Below, piece by piece: positions 10,173 to 19,768 of a stretch of DNA of 64,000 nucleotides. The DNA is taken from assembly GCF_024166365.1 (NCBI RefSeq), contig NC_064842.1, forward strand, positions 28,243,001-28,307,000. The letters are read 5' to 3'. The DNA comes from Elephas maximus indicus (Eukaryota; Chordata; Mammalia; Proboscidea; Elephantidae). The notes under the pieces were generated by a model that made no database searches, was not told where the DNA came from, and saw only the letters and a program-made list of their open reading frames with translations. The translations under genes were made by a program, and so were the position numbers. The stretch's first letter is position 1; every line of letters starts with the position of its first letter.

Positions 10173-10450
10173 CTACAATTATTATACTGTGGTTATACAG
10201 AGAATGTCTTTGTTGTTAGGAGATGTATGCTGAAAAACTTAGGCATGATATCTGCCACTTACTCTCAAATGGTTTAAGCAAATAATAACAATACTAGAGA
10301 AATTGAGAGAGACAAAGCAAATGTAGCCAAATGTTAATAGCTAGTGCATTTCAATGGAGGGTTTATAGGAGCTCATTTTACCATTCTTAACCAAATATTC
10401 TCAAGCTTTGAAATTTGCCAAAACAAAGAACTTTTAGAAATGACCAACAC
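10173..10450 (+). repeat. Fossil L1 (L1M) 3' UTR tail
   Basis: Contains cagagaatgtctttgttgtt, taggagatgtatgctgaaaa, aaatgtagccaaatgttaat and gctttgaaatttgccaaaac in the order of old L1 3' UTR ends. Confidence 0.7.
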
Positions 10451-10560
10451 TATAATAGTTGATTCTGGGAAGAGTAATCAATGGAGTTGACACTGTGGGG
10501 TAATAATGACCATCAAGCACATGAAAAGATGCTCAACTTTAAACCCAAACTTAGTACCCA

Positions 10561-10738
10561 TTAAAAAAAAAAAAAACCAACCAAACCAGTTGCCATCGAG
10601 TGGATTCCAACTCATAGCGACCCTAAAGGACAGAGTAGAACTGCCCTGTAGGGTTTCCAAGGAGCGCCTAGTGGACTCAAACTGCAAACCTTTTGGTTAG
10701 CAGCCGTAGCTCTTAACCACTACGCCACCAGGGTTTCT
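10561..10738 (-). repeat. AfroSINE, antisense, within L1
   Basis: Begins with 14 A residues, then gttgccatcgagtggattcc, and ends cgccaccagggtttc. The flanks share ccattaa. Confidence 0.92.
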
Positions 10739-10799
10739 ACTTATTCCCCATTAAGGAGATGCCAATCAAAACTACAAAGAGATACCACTTTATACCCAC

Positions 10800-11705
10800 T
10801 GTTGTTGTTGCCAATGAGTTGGTTCCAACTCATAGGGACCCTATGTACAACAGAAGGAAACACTGCCCAGTCCTGTGCCATCTCACAATCGTTGTTATGC
10901 CTGAGCTCATTGTTACAGCCCTCTGCAGTCAATCCATCTCCTTGAGGGTCTTCCTCTTTTTCACTGACCCTCTACTTTACAAAGCATGATGTTCTTCTCC
11001 AGGGACTGATCCCTGCCGATAACATGTTCAAAGTATGTGACACGAAGTCTTGCCATCCTTGCTTCTAAGGAGCATTCTGGCTATACTTGTTCCAAGGCAG
11101 ACTTGTTCATTCTTTTGGCAGTCTATGGTATATTCAATATTCTTCACCAACACCATAGTTCAAACGCATCAATTCTTCGGTCTTCTTTACTCATTGCCCA
11201 GCTTTCGCATGCATATGAGGAGATTGAAAATACCATGGCTTGAGTCAGGTGTATCTTAGTCCTCAAAGTGACATCTTTGCTTTTCAACACTTTAAAGAGG
11301 TCTTTTGCAGCAGATTTGCCCAACGTAAGGTGTCATTTCATTTCTTGACTGCTGCTTCCATGGGCATTGATTGTGGATCCAAGTAAACTAATGAAATCCT
11401 TGACAACTTCAACATTTTCTCCATTTATCATGATGTTGCTTATGGGTCCAGCTGTGATCCTTGATCTTCATCAGTGTGTCAAGTCCTCTTCACTTTCATG
11501 AAGCAAGGCTGTGTCATCTGTATATCTCAGATTGTTAATGAGTCTTCCTCCAATCCTGATGTCACATTCTTCTTCATATAGTCTAGTTTCTCGGATTATT
11601 TGCTCAGCATACAGATTGCATCAGTATGTTGAAAGGATACCACCCTGAGACATACCTTTACTAATTTTAAACCACACAGTATCCCCTTGTTCTGTTCAAA
11701 TGACC
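10800..11705 (-). repeat. RTE/BovB-clade LINE, antisense, within L1
   Basis: Opens with the reverse of the RTE tail (gttgttgttgccaatgagtt) and runs back through the RT region. It contains tgtcatctgtatatctcaga, the reverse of the YADD-coding stretch. Stops in all frames. Confidence 0.85.
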
Positions 11706-11918
11706 ACCTAATGGCCTACGTACAGGTTCCTCATGACTATAATTAAGTGTTCTAGAATTCCCTTTCACTAGGGTGGCTATTATCAAACAACAAGGTGTTG
11801 ATGAGAGTATGGAGAAATTGGAACACATACATTGCTGGTGGGGATGTAGAATGGTGAGTCCGCTCTGGAAAACAGTTTGAAGGTTCCTCAAAAAGCTAAA
11901 CATAGAATCACCATACCA

Positions 11919-12088
11919 AAAAACCAAACCCACTGCTGTCAAGTTGATTCTGACTTGTAGCAACCGCATAGGGTTTCCAAGGCTGTAAATCTCTATGGAA
12001 GCAGGCTGTCACAACTTTCCCCTACAGAACTGCTGGTGGCTTTGAACCACCGGGCTTTTGGTTAGTAGTCAATCACTTTAACCTCTAT
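11919..12088 (-). repeat. AfroSINE, antisense, ggctgtaaatc subtype
   Basis: Contains cccactgctgtcaagttgat and aggctgtaaatctctatgga. It interrupts the L1 between ctaaacatagaatcaccat and tatgacccagcaattcc. Confidence 0.88.
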
Positions 12089-12430
12089 AACCTCTATATG
12101 ACCCAGCAATTCCACTTCCCCAGGTAAGTACCCAGGAGACTTGAAAGCAGTGTCTCAAACAGACACATGTATATCAATGTCCACTGCGGCACTATTCACA
12201 ATAGTCAAAAGTGGAAACAACCTAAATGTCCATTAACTGAAGACTAGATAAACAAAATGTGGTATATATCTACAATGAAATATTATTCAGCCTAAAGAGA
12301 AATGAAGTTCTGATACATGCTACAGTGTAGATGAACCTCGAGAATATTATGTTAAGTGAAATAAGACAGACACAAAGAACAATATTATATGATCCCATTT
12401 ATATGAACTATCTAGAATAGGTATAGCTAA

Positions 12431-12715
12431 GGTACAGCAGGTAGGGCACATGGCCCAGGTGCTGCATGCATGCCCTGGGCGCTGCTCAAGGCAAGGCGCC
12501 AATGAGCATTTTGTTATTGGCTATCCCACTTTCCATAGCCAGCTGTAAGAGTCATTCAGCAATTTAATACTAATTGCCTTAGGTGTTTTTTTCCGTAGAT
12601 AGGCCCCTGTCTTCATCACACCCGTTTTGCCACCTCTGCAAGAAAATAGGATGAGATTACTTTTACATAACAGAGAAAACACTGTACAGCATACAATGGT
12701 TCATTTTTTTCTTCC
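12431..12715. other. Unassigned intergenic sequence
   Basis: No gene or repeat recognised. It includes a GC-richer patch (ccctgggcgctgctcaaggc) at about 12475. Confidence 0.35.
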
Positions 12716-12830
12716 CAATTCTGTATTAAGGTATAATTTGGATTTGATAAAAATGCACAAATCTTAGATGTAGCTTGATGAGTTTTGACTGATGTATACA
12801 CCTGTGTAGCCATCACTTGGACAGAAAGAC
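12716..12830 (-). repeat. Fossil L1 fragment, antisense
   Basis: Contains gtattaaggtataatttgga and atgagttttgactgatgtat, the reverse of an old L1 3' end. Confidence 0.6.
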
Positions 12831-13234
12831 AAGAACAAAGAAATAATATGAAACAAAATAAAAGGTAAGGGGTAAAAGTTTAATGAAGAATAGAATATTT
12901 ACGTAGTCTCAAATTATCTCCCCACTACATATTCATTAATTATAAAAGAAAACACAGTAACTTTATAGTGGAGAAATCTAGGAGACGTGAATGTACCAAG
13001 TGATCAAAGTTAACATCACCAGTTAGGACGAATTGACACCATGTGCCTCCTGATATGATGCTCCAAGAAGGATACAACACACTTCTGTGGGATTCCTGAC
13101 AAAATATATGCAAAACTCCAATCTAATTATAAGAGAACCATCAGACAAACCCAAATTGAGGGGCGGTCTGCAAAACTATTGGTCTGTACTCTTCAAAAAT
13201 GTCAAGGTCATGAAAGACAAAGAATGACTAAAGA

Positions 13235-13823
13235 TTGACCCCATCTGGAGCAAGGGAGAACGGAAAAACCAAAGACACAAGGGAAAGATTAGTCCGAATG
13301 ACTAATGGACCACAAGTACTACAGCCTCCACCAGACTGAGTCCAGCACAACTAGATGGTGCCCAGCTACCACCACTGACTGCTCTGACAGGCATCACAAT
13401 GGACAGAGCTGGAGAAAGATGTAGAACAAAATTCTAACTCACAAGAAAAAAAAATAAAGATCAGATTACTGGTCTGACAGAGACTGGAGGAACCCTGAAA
13501 GTATGGCTCCTGGACACCCTTTTAGCTCAGTAAGGAAGTCACTCCTGAGGTTCACCCTTCAGCCAAAGATGAGGCAGGCCCATAAAATAAAATGAGACTA
13601 AAGGGGCACACCAGCCCAGGGACAAGGACAAGAAGGCAGGAAAAGACAGAAAAGCTGGTAACAGGGAACTGAGGGTCAAGAAGGGAGAGTGTTGACATGT
13701 TGTGGGGTTGGCAACCAATGTCATAAAACCATACATGTACTAATTGTTTGATGACAGACTAGCTCTGTAAACCTTCATCTGAAGTGCAATTAAAAAAAAA
13801 AAAAAAGAACCCCCCCCCCACTC
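13235..13823 (+). repeat. Lineage-specific L1 3' UTR with 17-bp target duplication
   Basis: Inserted in the fossil L1. The direct repeats caaagaatgactaaaga (13218-13234) and caaagaatgaccaaaga (13824-13840) differ at one base. Body: actagatggtgcccagctac, cttttagctcagtaaggaag, gttgacatgttgtggggttg. It ends in poly(A) followed by a short C-rich tract. Confidence 0.9.
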
Positions 13824-14131
13824 CAAAGAATGACCAAAGAACTCTTGCAAATTAAAGAAGATTAAAGAGACATGACAACTGAATGCAATTTGTAATCTCG
13901 AATTTTCTTTTGCTATCAAGGGACAAGGGACATTATTTTGACACTTGGCGAATTCTTAATAAGATTTTTAAATTAGATAATAGTATTATATCAATGTTAA
14001 TTTCCTGATTTTGGTAATGGTATTGTGGCTTTGTAAGGGAATGTTCCTGTTTTTAGGAAATATATACTGAAAGTATTTAGAGGTAAAGAGGTATCTTCAC
14101 AACTTATCCCCAAATAGTTCAGATGACAATG

Positions 14132-14231
14132 AGTGTGTGTGTGTGTATATATACATATATACACATACATATATATGTATATATGTAAGTACTTGTATAT
14201 GTATGTATGTATGTATGTATGTATATGTATT
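14132..14231. repeat. (TG)n/(TA)n/(TATG)n microsatellite
   Basis: Compound microsatellite expanded inside the fossil L1 3' UTR. Confidence 0.88.
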
Positions 14232-14365
14232 GGAGAGACAGAGAGAAAGCAAATGTGGTAAAATGTTAACATTTAGGGAATGTGGGTTAAAGGGTATATG
14301 GAAATTTTATATTATTGAAAATTTACATAAGTCCGAAATTACATATGTCAAGAGAAAAGGTTAAA

Positions 14366-15086
14366 ATAACAACATAACAAGAGACAAGTGGAAACTCAGC
14401 AGTTTCTCCTGGAGGCCTGATGATAATGAACAACAAAGGTCCAGTGGAAAACAGGATGTAGAAACAGAGGGATTAAACTTTATCTTGAAAACCTTGCCAT
14501 CTTCCAAACCAAACACATAGATGGACAGAACTGTGCTTCCCAAAGTACCTTGTATTCAAATCCCCTTTGAAAGCACAATAAATTGAGTACCCAATCCTGC
14601 CTAATTCTTGTCCTTTACAGGAATGGTGGTTGCACTTATGATCAACCTTATCTGGGATAAGAAAGGAGTTTAAAATAAATAAATAAATAAAGGAGTTTAA
14701 GTTGCTTAAATTCTCCTGGAATTGAAACTGTAACATGTTTAACTCTATATGACATCTGGTAAATAAAGAAATAATAATAAAAAAATTCTTCTGTGGCTAT
14801 ATGTGGTCAGTGACAAACCTCACAGGAGCACAAGGTTATAATTGGCGCTTCCTCTGTGAAACAGCCAATCGTACTAATGTTTTTTTTTTTTTTTTTTCCA
14901 CTCAGTTGCCTGGACTTTTGTCTGAAAAAATCAAATAGAAAAGCTACATTGGCTTCTCACAGATGCAGCCAGAGACCTGCTTCCTAGATTTTGTCTTGCT
15001 GCCTCATGAAGACGACAACAGACTAGGAAAGAGCACAGGTCTTGAAAGTGAAATGTTGAACTTTTCCTTTTAAACTGGCAAATTAT
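14366..15086. other. Unassigned, with a flanked AAAT tract
   Basis: No gene seen. At 14664-14703 an (AAAT)n tract lies between two copies of aaaggagttta. A run of 19 T residues sits at 14879-14897. Confidence 0.4.
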
Positions 15087-15146
15087 ACATAGGGTCACTA
15101 TGAGTCGGAATCTACTCGACAGCAACAGGTTTGATTTTGGTTTTAT
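15087..15146 (+). repeat. AfroSINE 3' tail fragment
   Basis: Only the RTE-like end is present: gggtcactatgagtcggaat and ctactcgacagcaacagg. Confidence 0.75.
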
Positions 15147-15726
15147 TATATAATGATGGGCAGGGTTGTTTTTGCTACTGCAGATATCAAATGATTCTTA
15201 AAAGCATTATTGACTTTCTTAAACTGTTAACTTTTATTGGGCTAGGCTCTGAGAACTTTAGAAAAAAAAAAATTTGAATGTGTGGTCCTTGCCCGGAAGA
15301 GCTTATATCTGGGAAAAACACGTGAAACAGCTAGAATAAAATGCTCTAGAAAATTATCATGTGCATGTAGAAAAATGACCAGGGTACAATTATTCTATGA
15401 AGGAGATTTTGGGTACAAGCAAAATGCATTTGAAAAGGTGAATCCTAAAGGAGTAGCAGGGACCTGGCCCACACTGTCCTAGTAGGAGTTGTAACATCAA
15501 TATCACGTTCCAGGAGCACCAGGCCTGTGTAGTGAGGGCAGAGCTATAAATAGTTAATGACAGATAGTTTACAGTATATATGGGACTTCACTTGAGCAAG
15601 ACATTACTGGTGGAATAAGGGAACACAAACATATATAAATAGATCACGGACAATATGCGTAAACAGAGAAGCAAATACATCTTGGCGGGGGGATGGAATT
15701 GAGGGAGAAGTCACTCCTTCCCTAGA
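15147..15726. other. Mostly unassigned, weak L2 resemblance
   Basis: The patch gtgtggtccttgcccggaag, followed by acacgtgaaacagc, could be decayed antisense L2. Nothing coding was seen. Confidence 0.35.
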
Positions 15727-16180
15727 GAGGCAGGATGATGTGGTAAAAAGAATATAAGCTTTGCTTTCAGGCCCCAGAAAAACCCAGTGCCATCTCAGAC
15801 CACTGGAATTCAAATGCTAGCTCTTTCACTTACTACATGAAACAGGGCACACTATCTAATCTCTGGAGCCCTGGTGGTGCAGTGGCTAAGACCTTGGCTG
15901 CTAACAAGAAGTCAGCAGTTCAAATCCACCAGCCACTTCTTGGAAACTCTACAGGGCAGTTCTTCTCTGTCCTACAGGGCTAGTCTGTCCTACAGGGTTG
16001 CAGTGAGTCGGAATTGACTCCGCTGCAAAGGGTTTGGTTTTTTGGTTTGGGTATCTAACCTCTGCATGCCTCATTTTCCCCACATCTGCTATGGGCTATT
16101 AGCTTGTGCAATTGTTATTAGTATGAAATTTGATGCTATGTGAAGCATCTAGCAGAAGTAGGTATTCAACAAGTGTTGTT
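15727..16180 (+). repeat. MIR split by an AfroSINE
   Basis: MIR halves 15727-15861 and 16050-16180 rejoin at tctaacctctgcatgcctca. The insertion is flanked by ctatctaatctctg / gtatctaacctctg. Confidence 0.8.
15862..16049 (+). repeat. AfroSINE, sense, within MIR
   Basis: Full length from gagccctggtggtgcagtgg to gcaaagggtttggttttttg, with a small duplicated patch (ctgtcctacagggctagt) in the tail region. Confidence 0.93.
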
Positions 16181-16224
16181 GCTCTTCGTGCATCTGTTCG
16201 AACACTGCACTGGGCGATTGCTGT

Positions 16225-16358
16225 TTCTGTCTGTCTCCCCCAGTAGGCCATGAAGCTTCTCACAAAAGGGATTGTGTCTTAATCGTCTTGGTATTTCAAG
16301 TGCCAAATACAGTATCTGACCCATGTAGATTCCCAATAAGTGTTGAAATAATAAGAAT
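16225..16358 (+). repeat. L2 3' end
   Basis: Reads tgtctgtctcccccagtagg, gattgtgtcttaatcgt and cccaataagtgttgaaata, the L2 terminal order. Confidence 0.7.
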
Positions 16359-16384
16359 CATGAAAACTGTAAATTTAGATAATC

Positions 16385-16622
16385 ATAGGGGCTTAATTTA
16401 ACTGAGCACTTACTTTGTGCCAGTCTCTGTGCTAGAGGCATTTCATGGATCACCGTATTTAATCCTCACAACAATCCTTTGATTGTAGGTCTGAGCATCC
16501 CATATAAATGAAGAAGATATTGAGGCTTAGAAACCGACCCAGGCTTACATGGCTAACTAGTGAATAGCGGAGTCCGGGCCTCAGCTGGGCTGTCAGGCTC
16601 CAGGAACTACACTCAACCAGTT
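16385..16622 (-). repeat. MIR, antisense
   Basis: Contains gagcacttactttgtgccag, tttaatcctcacaacaatcc and the decayed terminal block at 16560-16620. Confidence 0.8.
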
Positions 16623-17160
16623 CTCACTCCCTCTCGCTTTTGTATTAGCTGAGGAAATTTCCACGGACCAATAGGAGTTTCAGAAGCTGTCTGAGTACCA
16701 AAAAGGGAGAGGATTTTGAGAGGAGCGAGCATTCCAGCCTAAGGAATAGCTTCAGAGACAGCTCTGATGTGTTACAGAGGAAGGGATGGGGGATTCTGAA
16801 TCAGGAGGGTCTAAGGCCTAGGCAGAGAAAGGCCATGTCGAGCTCAGGTTCTCCCTAATCCACAGAGCACTGGACCGGGGGCAGGGGAGCCCAGAGCCTG
16901 AATGTGGAGCGCTCAGCAGCTGAAAGGCAGCGCTGAAGCCCAGAAGCCCAGCCATGGATGGTGCAGGAGTTGAGGCTAGGGAGAGCATGAGGCAGAGTCA
17001 GGAAGAGCTTTTTGGAGGGGTGGGGGGACTCAGAACTCTGCAATTCTAGGAAAGAACTGAAGGAAGGGACATCAGATTCAGCAACAGACTGTAGATAGCA
17101 TTAGTTACTCTTTAACAAGAGAAAAAATGTAGCAATAAAGAGGCCACTTAATGTAGCTAG
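16623..17160. other. Unassigned intergenic sequence
   Basis: Purine-rich stretch with no gene signal. Parts may be decayed L2, but not enough is left to call. Confidence 0.35.
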
Positions 17161-17182
17161 TGGGTAAGAATGGGGCCTCTGG

Positions 17183-17685
17183 CCAGAAGAACTAGAGGGT
17201 GCCAGGCTACAAATACCGACCATTCTAATCAGGGCCATAATAGAGGGACCCTGATAGAACGGAAGAAAAAATGTGGAACAGAAACTCAAATTCCTAAAAA
17301 AAAAACCAGACCTACTGATTGAGACTGGAGACCTGAGACTACTGCCCTGAGATATTCTTCAAACCTTGAACGGAAACTAACCCCTGAAGTTACCTCTTAG
17401 CTAAATTACAGACTGGCTCACAAAATAATGAATATCACCCTTAAGTATTATGCTCTTTTAAAAAGTCATCTATGTGAGACCAAACAGTCAACAATTACTT
17501 TAAGACAAAGAATGTAAGGGGACAGAAACTAGATTAATGGAAACAAAACAACCAGAACAGAAATAATGAGAATGTTCATCCAATTTCACTGAAAAATCTG
17601 TGTAGAAATTGTTGAATGGAGAACTAAACTGCTGTGTAAACCTTCACTGAAAACACAATAAAATACCATTAAAAAAAAAAAAAAA
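17183..17685 (+). repeat. Lineage-specific L1 3' UTR, inserted in MIR
   Basis: Flanked by gaatggggcctctgg (17168-17182) and gagtggggtctctgg (17686-17700). Body: cagaagaactagagggtgcc, ttcaaaccttgaacggaaac, tgctgtgtaaaccttcactg, then aataaa and poly(A). Confidence 0.88.
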
Positions 17686-17820
17686 GAGTGGGGTCTCTGG
17701 GACTGAATCACCTTGGGTCACATGCAGGCTCCTAGCTGTGTGACCTTAGCAAAGTGATTAAACCACCCTGGGTCTCTATCTGCGCCATTTGTAAAATAGG
17801 GAAAGATAATAACCTCTGTC

Positions 17821-17966
17821 CCTGGTGGGTACTGGTTAAGAGCTACAATCGCAACTAAAATGTTGGCAGTTTGAATCTACCACGTGCTCCTTGGAAACCC
17901 TATGGGGCAGTTCTACCCTGTCCTTTAGGGTCACTATGACTTGGAATGGACTCGATGGCAATGGGT
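17821..17966 (+). repeat. AfroSINE, sense, within MIR
   Basis: Reads cctggtgggtactggttaag to ggactcgatggcaatggg. Its tail is short. Confidence 0.88.
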
Positions 17967-18065
17967 TATGGGTCCTAGAGTTATTGTGAGCATGAATTGA
18001 ATTACTACTTGTAGAATACATGTCACTAGTAAGCGCTTGATAAATGTCTCTGATGACTAATGAAT

Positions 18066-18539
18066 TTAAAAGAAAAAAAGATGTCATGAGTGTGCCAAAG
18101 AGTTTCTACTTAGAAGGTGTGTTTCATTTGCTTTTTCTTCATGTTTTCTGCTGGTGCAGTACTCACAGCCCATAAATATTGTATAGAATTTTCTGTTTTC
18201 TGGCAGAATTATTCCACACTAGGCTCTGAGTCCTTAGTTTTAGCTGCTGACAGGAAACAGGTTCTGGCACCAAACACATTCCTCAACTCCTGCTCCCCTC
18301 ACAAGGCAACATGCTCAAGGCTCGAAATCTTGCACCCAAATCTAACTTCTTTTCTCCTCCTTCTCAATATCAAACTTACAACCAGATTTTGTTCCTTCTT
18401 TCATTGCAATGTCTCTTAGATGCGTTTCTTCTCAATTCCCACTTCTTCCTTTCTCACCCTGGTTTTCCCCCCATCAACAGATCCCTGATGACCTTCCTTT
18501 ATCTATTTTCAACCAAGTGCCAAATTAATGATCAATCTA
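18066..18539. other. Unassigned, possibly old L2
   Basis: Pyrimidine-rich at 18340-18480. Reading frames of 100-143 codons here overlap one another, carry no domain and grade into an L2-like stretch. Confidence 0.35.
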
Positions 18540-18770
18540 TTATTTACCATACCTCTTCCAATCTGTTACCTCCCTTTGTTAGAACTTTCAATAGTTCTCT
18601 GATTGTTAGGGAGAGTCCAAATTCCTGTATGTGGCATTCAGAGCTTTACTTGGACCAGTCCCCCGCTAATTCTCAGCTGGGGGATAGTGCCTCGAATCCT
18701 CCCTGCTCAGGGCTCAACTCTTGTCTTCCCTGCTGCCTGTAGAAATTCCACCCCTTCCGGAAGACCTGGT
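18540..18770 (+). repeat. L2 LINE fragment
   Basis: Contains gaactttcaatagttctctg, gagagtccaaattcctgt and ttcagagctttacttggacc, which follow the L2 ORF2 3' region. Confidence 0.55.
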
Positions 18771-19299
18771 TCCATTCCCAACATCTCACGCGCCGCTTTC
18801 CTTGGCCAATTATTCCAGCCTCGATGTCCTTCATTACTTAGGGACCTCACCCAACTTAACACCGAATTGTGTGTTATACATTCGTGACTTTGGCTTGCCT
18901 TTGAAACGTCTCAGGGGATGCGACCCTATTTCTTGTGAAAACGCAACTTTACATAGCTCAGGACCAGGCATTCAGTAAATGGTGAATGAATGGGTGCATA
19001 AGTAAAATGACCATGCCACTGGCCCAGGCCGCTCTTGCTAACTCCTAACACCCACCCTTTTTCCTACGAGAGGCACGCGAGTCGGGCCTCCGGATGCCGC
19101 CGAGCGACATTGGCTTGGGCTCTGTTTCTGAATCCAGGGCATTTCCACGTCGCCTGCATTCCACGGTTTAGCTCTGACCCGAGGACAACGTTGCTCCCAC
19201 CTCCCGGAGGGGCCGCTGGGGGGAATCGGGCTGGTTTCGGGAATCGCGGTCGTCCGCGCTCATTTCCTTGCAGGGGGTCTGGGCACTGCCGCCAAGGCT

Positions 19300-19543
19300 G
19301 GGGGATTGGGCCCCTCGCCCTCCCCCTCGCGGCCATTGGGCCGCCTCCGCGGCGCGCCCTGTCGACGGGGCGGGGCCCTCCCTCTCCCATCTCCCCTCGG
19401 TCCCCTCCCCTATTTCCCGGGGTGGAAAAGTTCTGGGGCGGGAGGCGTGCAGGGGCTGCCGAGGGGCGTCTGGTTACATCTCCGCCCTTCTTCAGCTTCC
19501 AGGCCGCGGAGCCGCTGGGCTTGCGGGACAGCAGTTCGGAAAC
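19300..19543 (+). promoter_or_regulatory. NID1: NID1 core promoter and 5' UTR
   Basis: No TATA box is visible. Two inverted CCAAT motifs (attgg at 19305-19309 and 19335-19339) and a GC box ggggcggggcc (19367-19377) lie 167-239 bases before the start codon, a normal arrangement for a GC-rich promoter. No ATG occurs between 19380 and the start at 19544. The transcription start is not determinable from sequence; it probably falls between 19380 and 19480. Confidence 0.6.
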
Positions 19544-19768
19544 ATGTTGGCCAGAAGCAGCCGGAGTTGGGCTGCGTGGACGCGGGCGCTGCTGCTGCAG
19601 CTGCTGCTGGCGGGGCCCGGGGGCTGCCTGAGCCGCCAGGAGCTCTTCCCCTTCGGCCCCGGACAGGGGGACCGGGAGCTGGAGGCCGGCGACGATCGCG
19701 TCTCCCCCGCCCTGTTGCTGAGCGGGGGGCTTCGCTTCTACGACAAATCCAACATCGACTCGGTCTAC
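19544..19768 (+). CDS. NID1: NID1 exon 1 (coding part): signal peptide and G1 start
   Basis: Codes residues 1-75. The start is the first ATG of the transcript region, in context aaacATGt with the favourable A at -3. A basic stretch (R4, R7, R14) precedes a leucine-rich core ([10 protein letters not shown]). Cleavage is expected after C28, as in human, leaving [10 protein letters not shown] as the mature N-terminus. The donor is gtgagt at 19769, and the exon ends in phase 0. The reading frame stays open upstream of the ATG only because the island lacks AT-rich stops. Confidence 0.96.

Larger units (their letters stand above)
10500..12430 (+). repeat. Fossil L1 ORF2 end, host of three insertions
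   Basis: L1 pieces at about 10500-10560, 10739-10799, 11706-11918 and 12089-12430 join in order: atgaccatcaagcacatgaa, gccaatcaaaactacaaaga, attgctggtggggatgtaga, gacccagcaattccac, gtggtatatatctacaatga. The gaps hold an AfroSINE, an antisense RTE and another AfroSINE. Confidence 0.82.
12840..14365 (+). repeat. Fossil L1 (L1M) 3' UTR, split by younger L1
   Basis: Left part: atcaaagttaacatcaccag, gaaccatcagacaaaccc, gtctgtactcttcaaaaatg. Right part from 13841: gattaaagagacatgacaac, gttcctgtttttaggaaata, caaatgtggtaaaatgttaa. Left and right parts are colinear with old L1 3' UTRs. Confidence 0.8.
17161..18065 (+). repeat. MIR split by L1 and AfroSINE
   Basis: MIR pieces at about 17161-17182, 17686-17820 and 17967-18065 read gaatggggcctctgg, cctagctgtgtgaccttagc, aagcgcttgataaatgtctc in order. 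An L1 and an AfroSINE fill the gaps. Confidence 0.75.

Noticed and set aside
18311..18978. Upstream gene or NID1 alternative first exon
   Set aside because: Overlapping frames of 85-143 codons have no domain and fall in L2-like sequence. No CpG or splice evidence supports an exon.
19268..19543. N-terminal extension of nidogen-1 upstream of the signal peptide
   Set aside because: The frame is open, but no in-frame ATG precedes 19544, and the residues bear no relation to nidogens.
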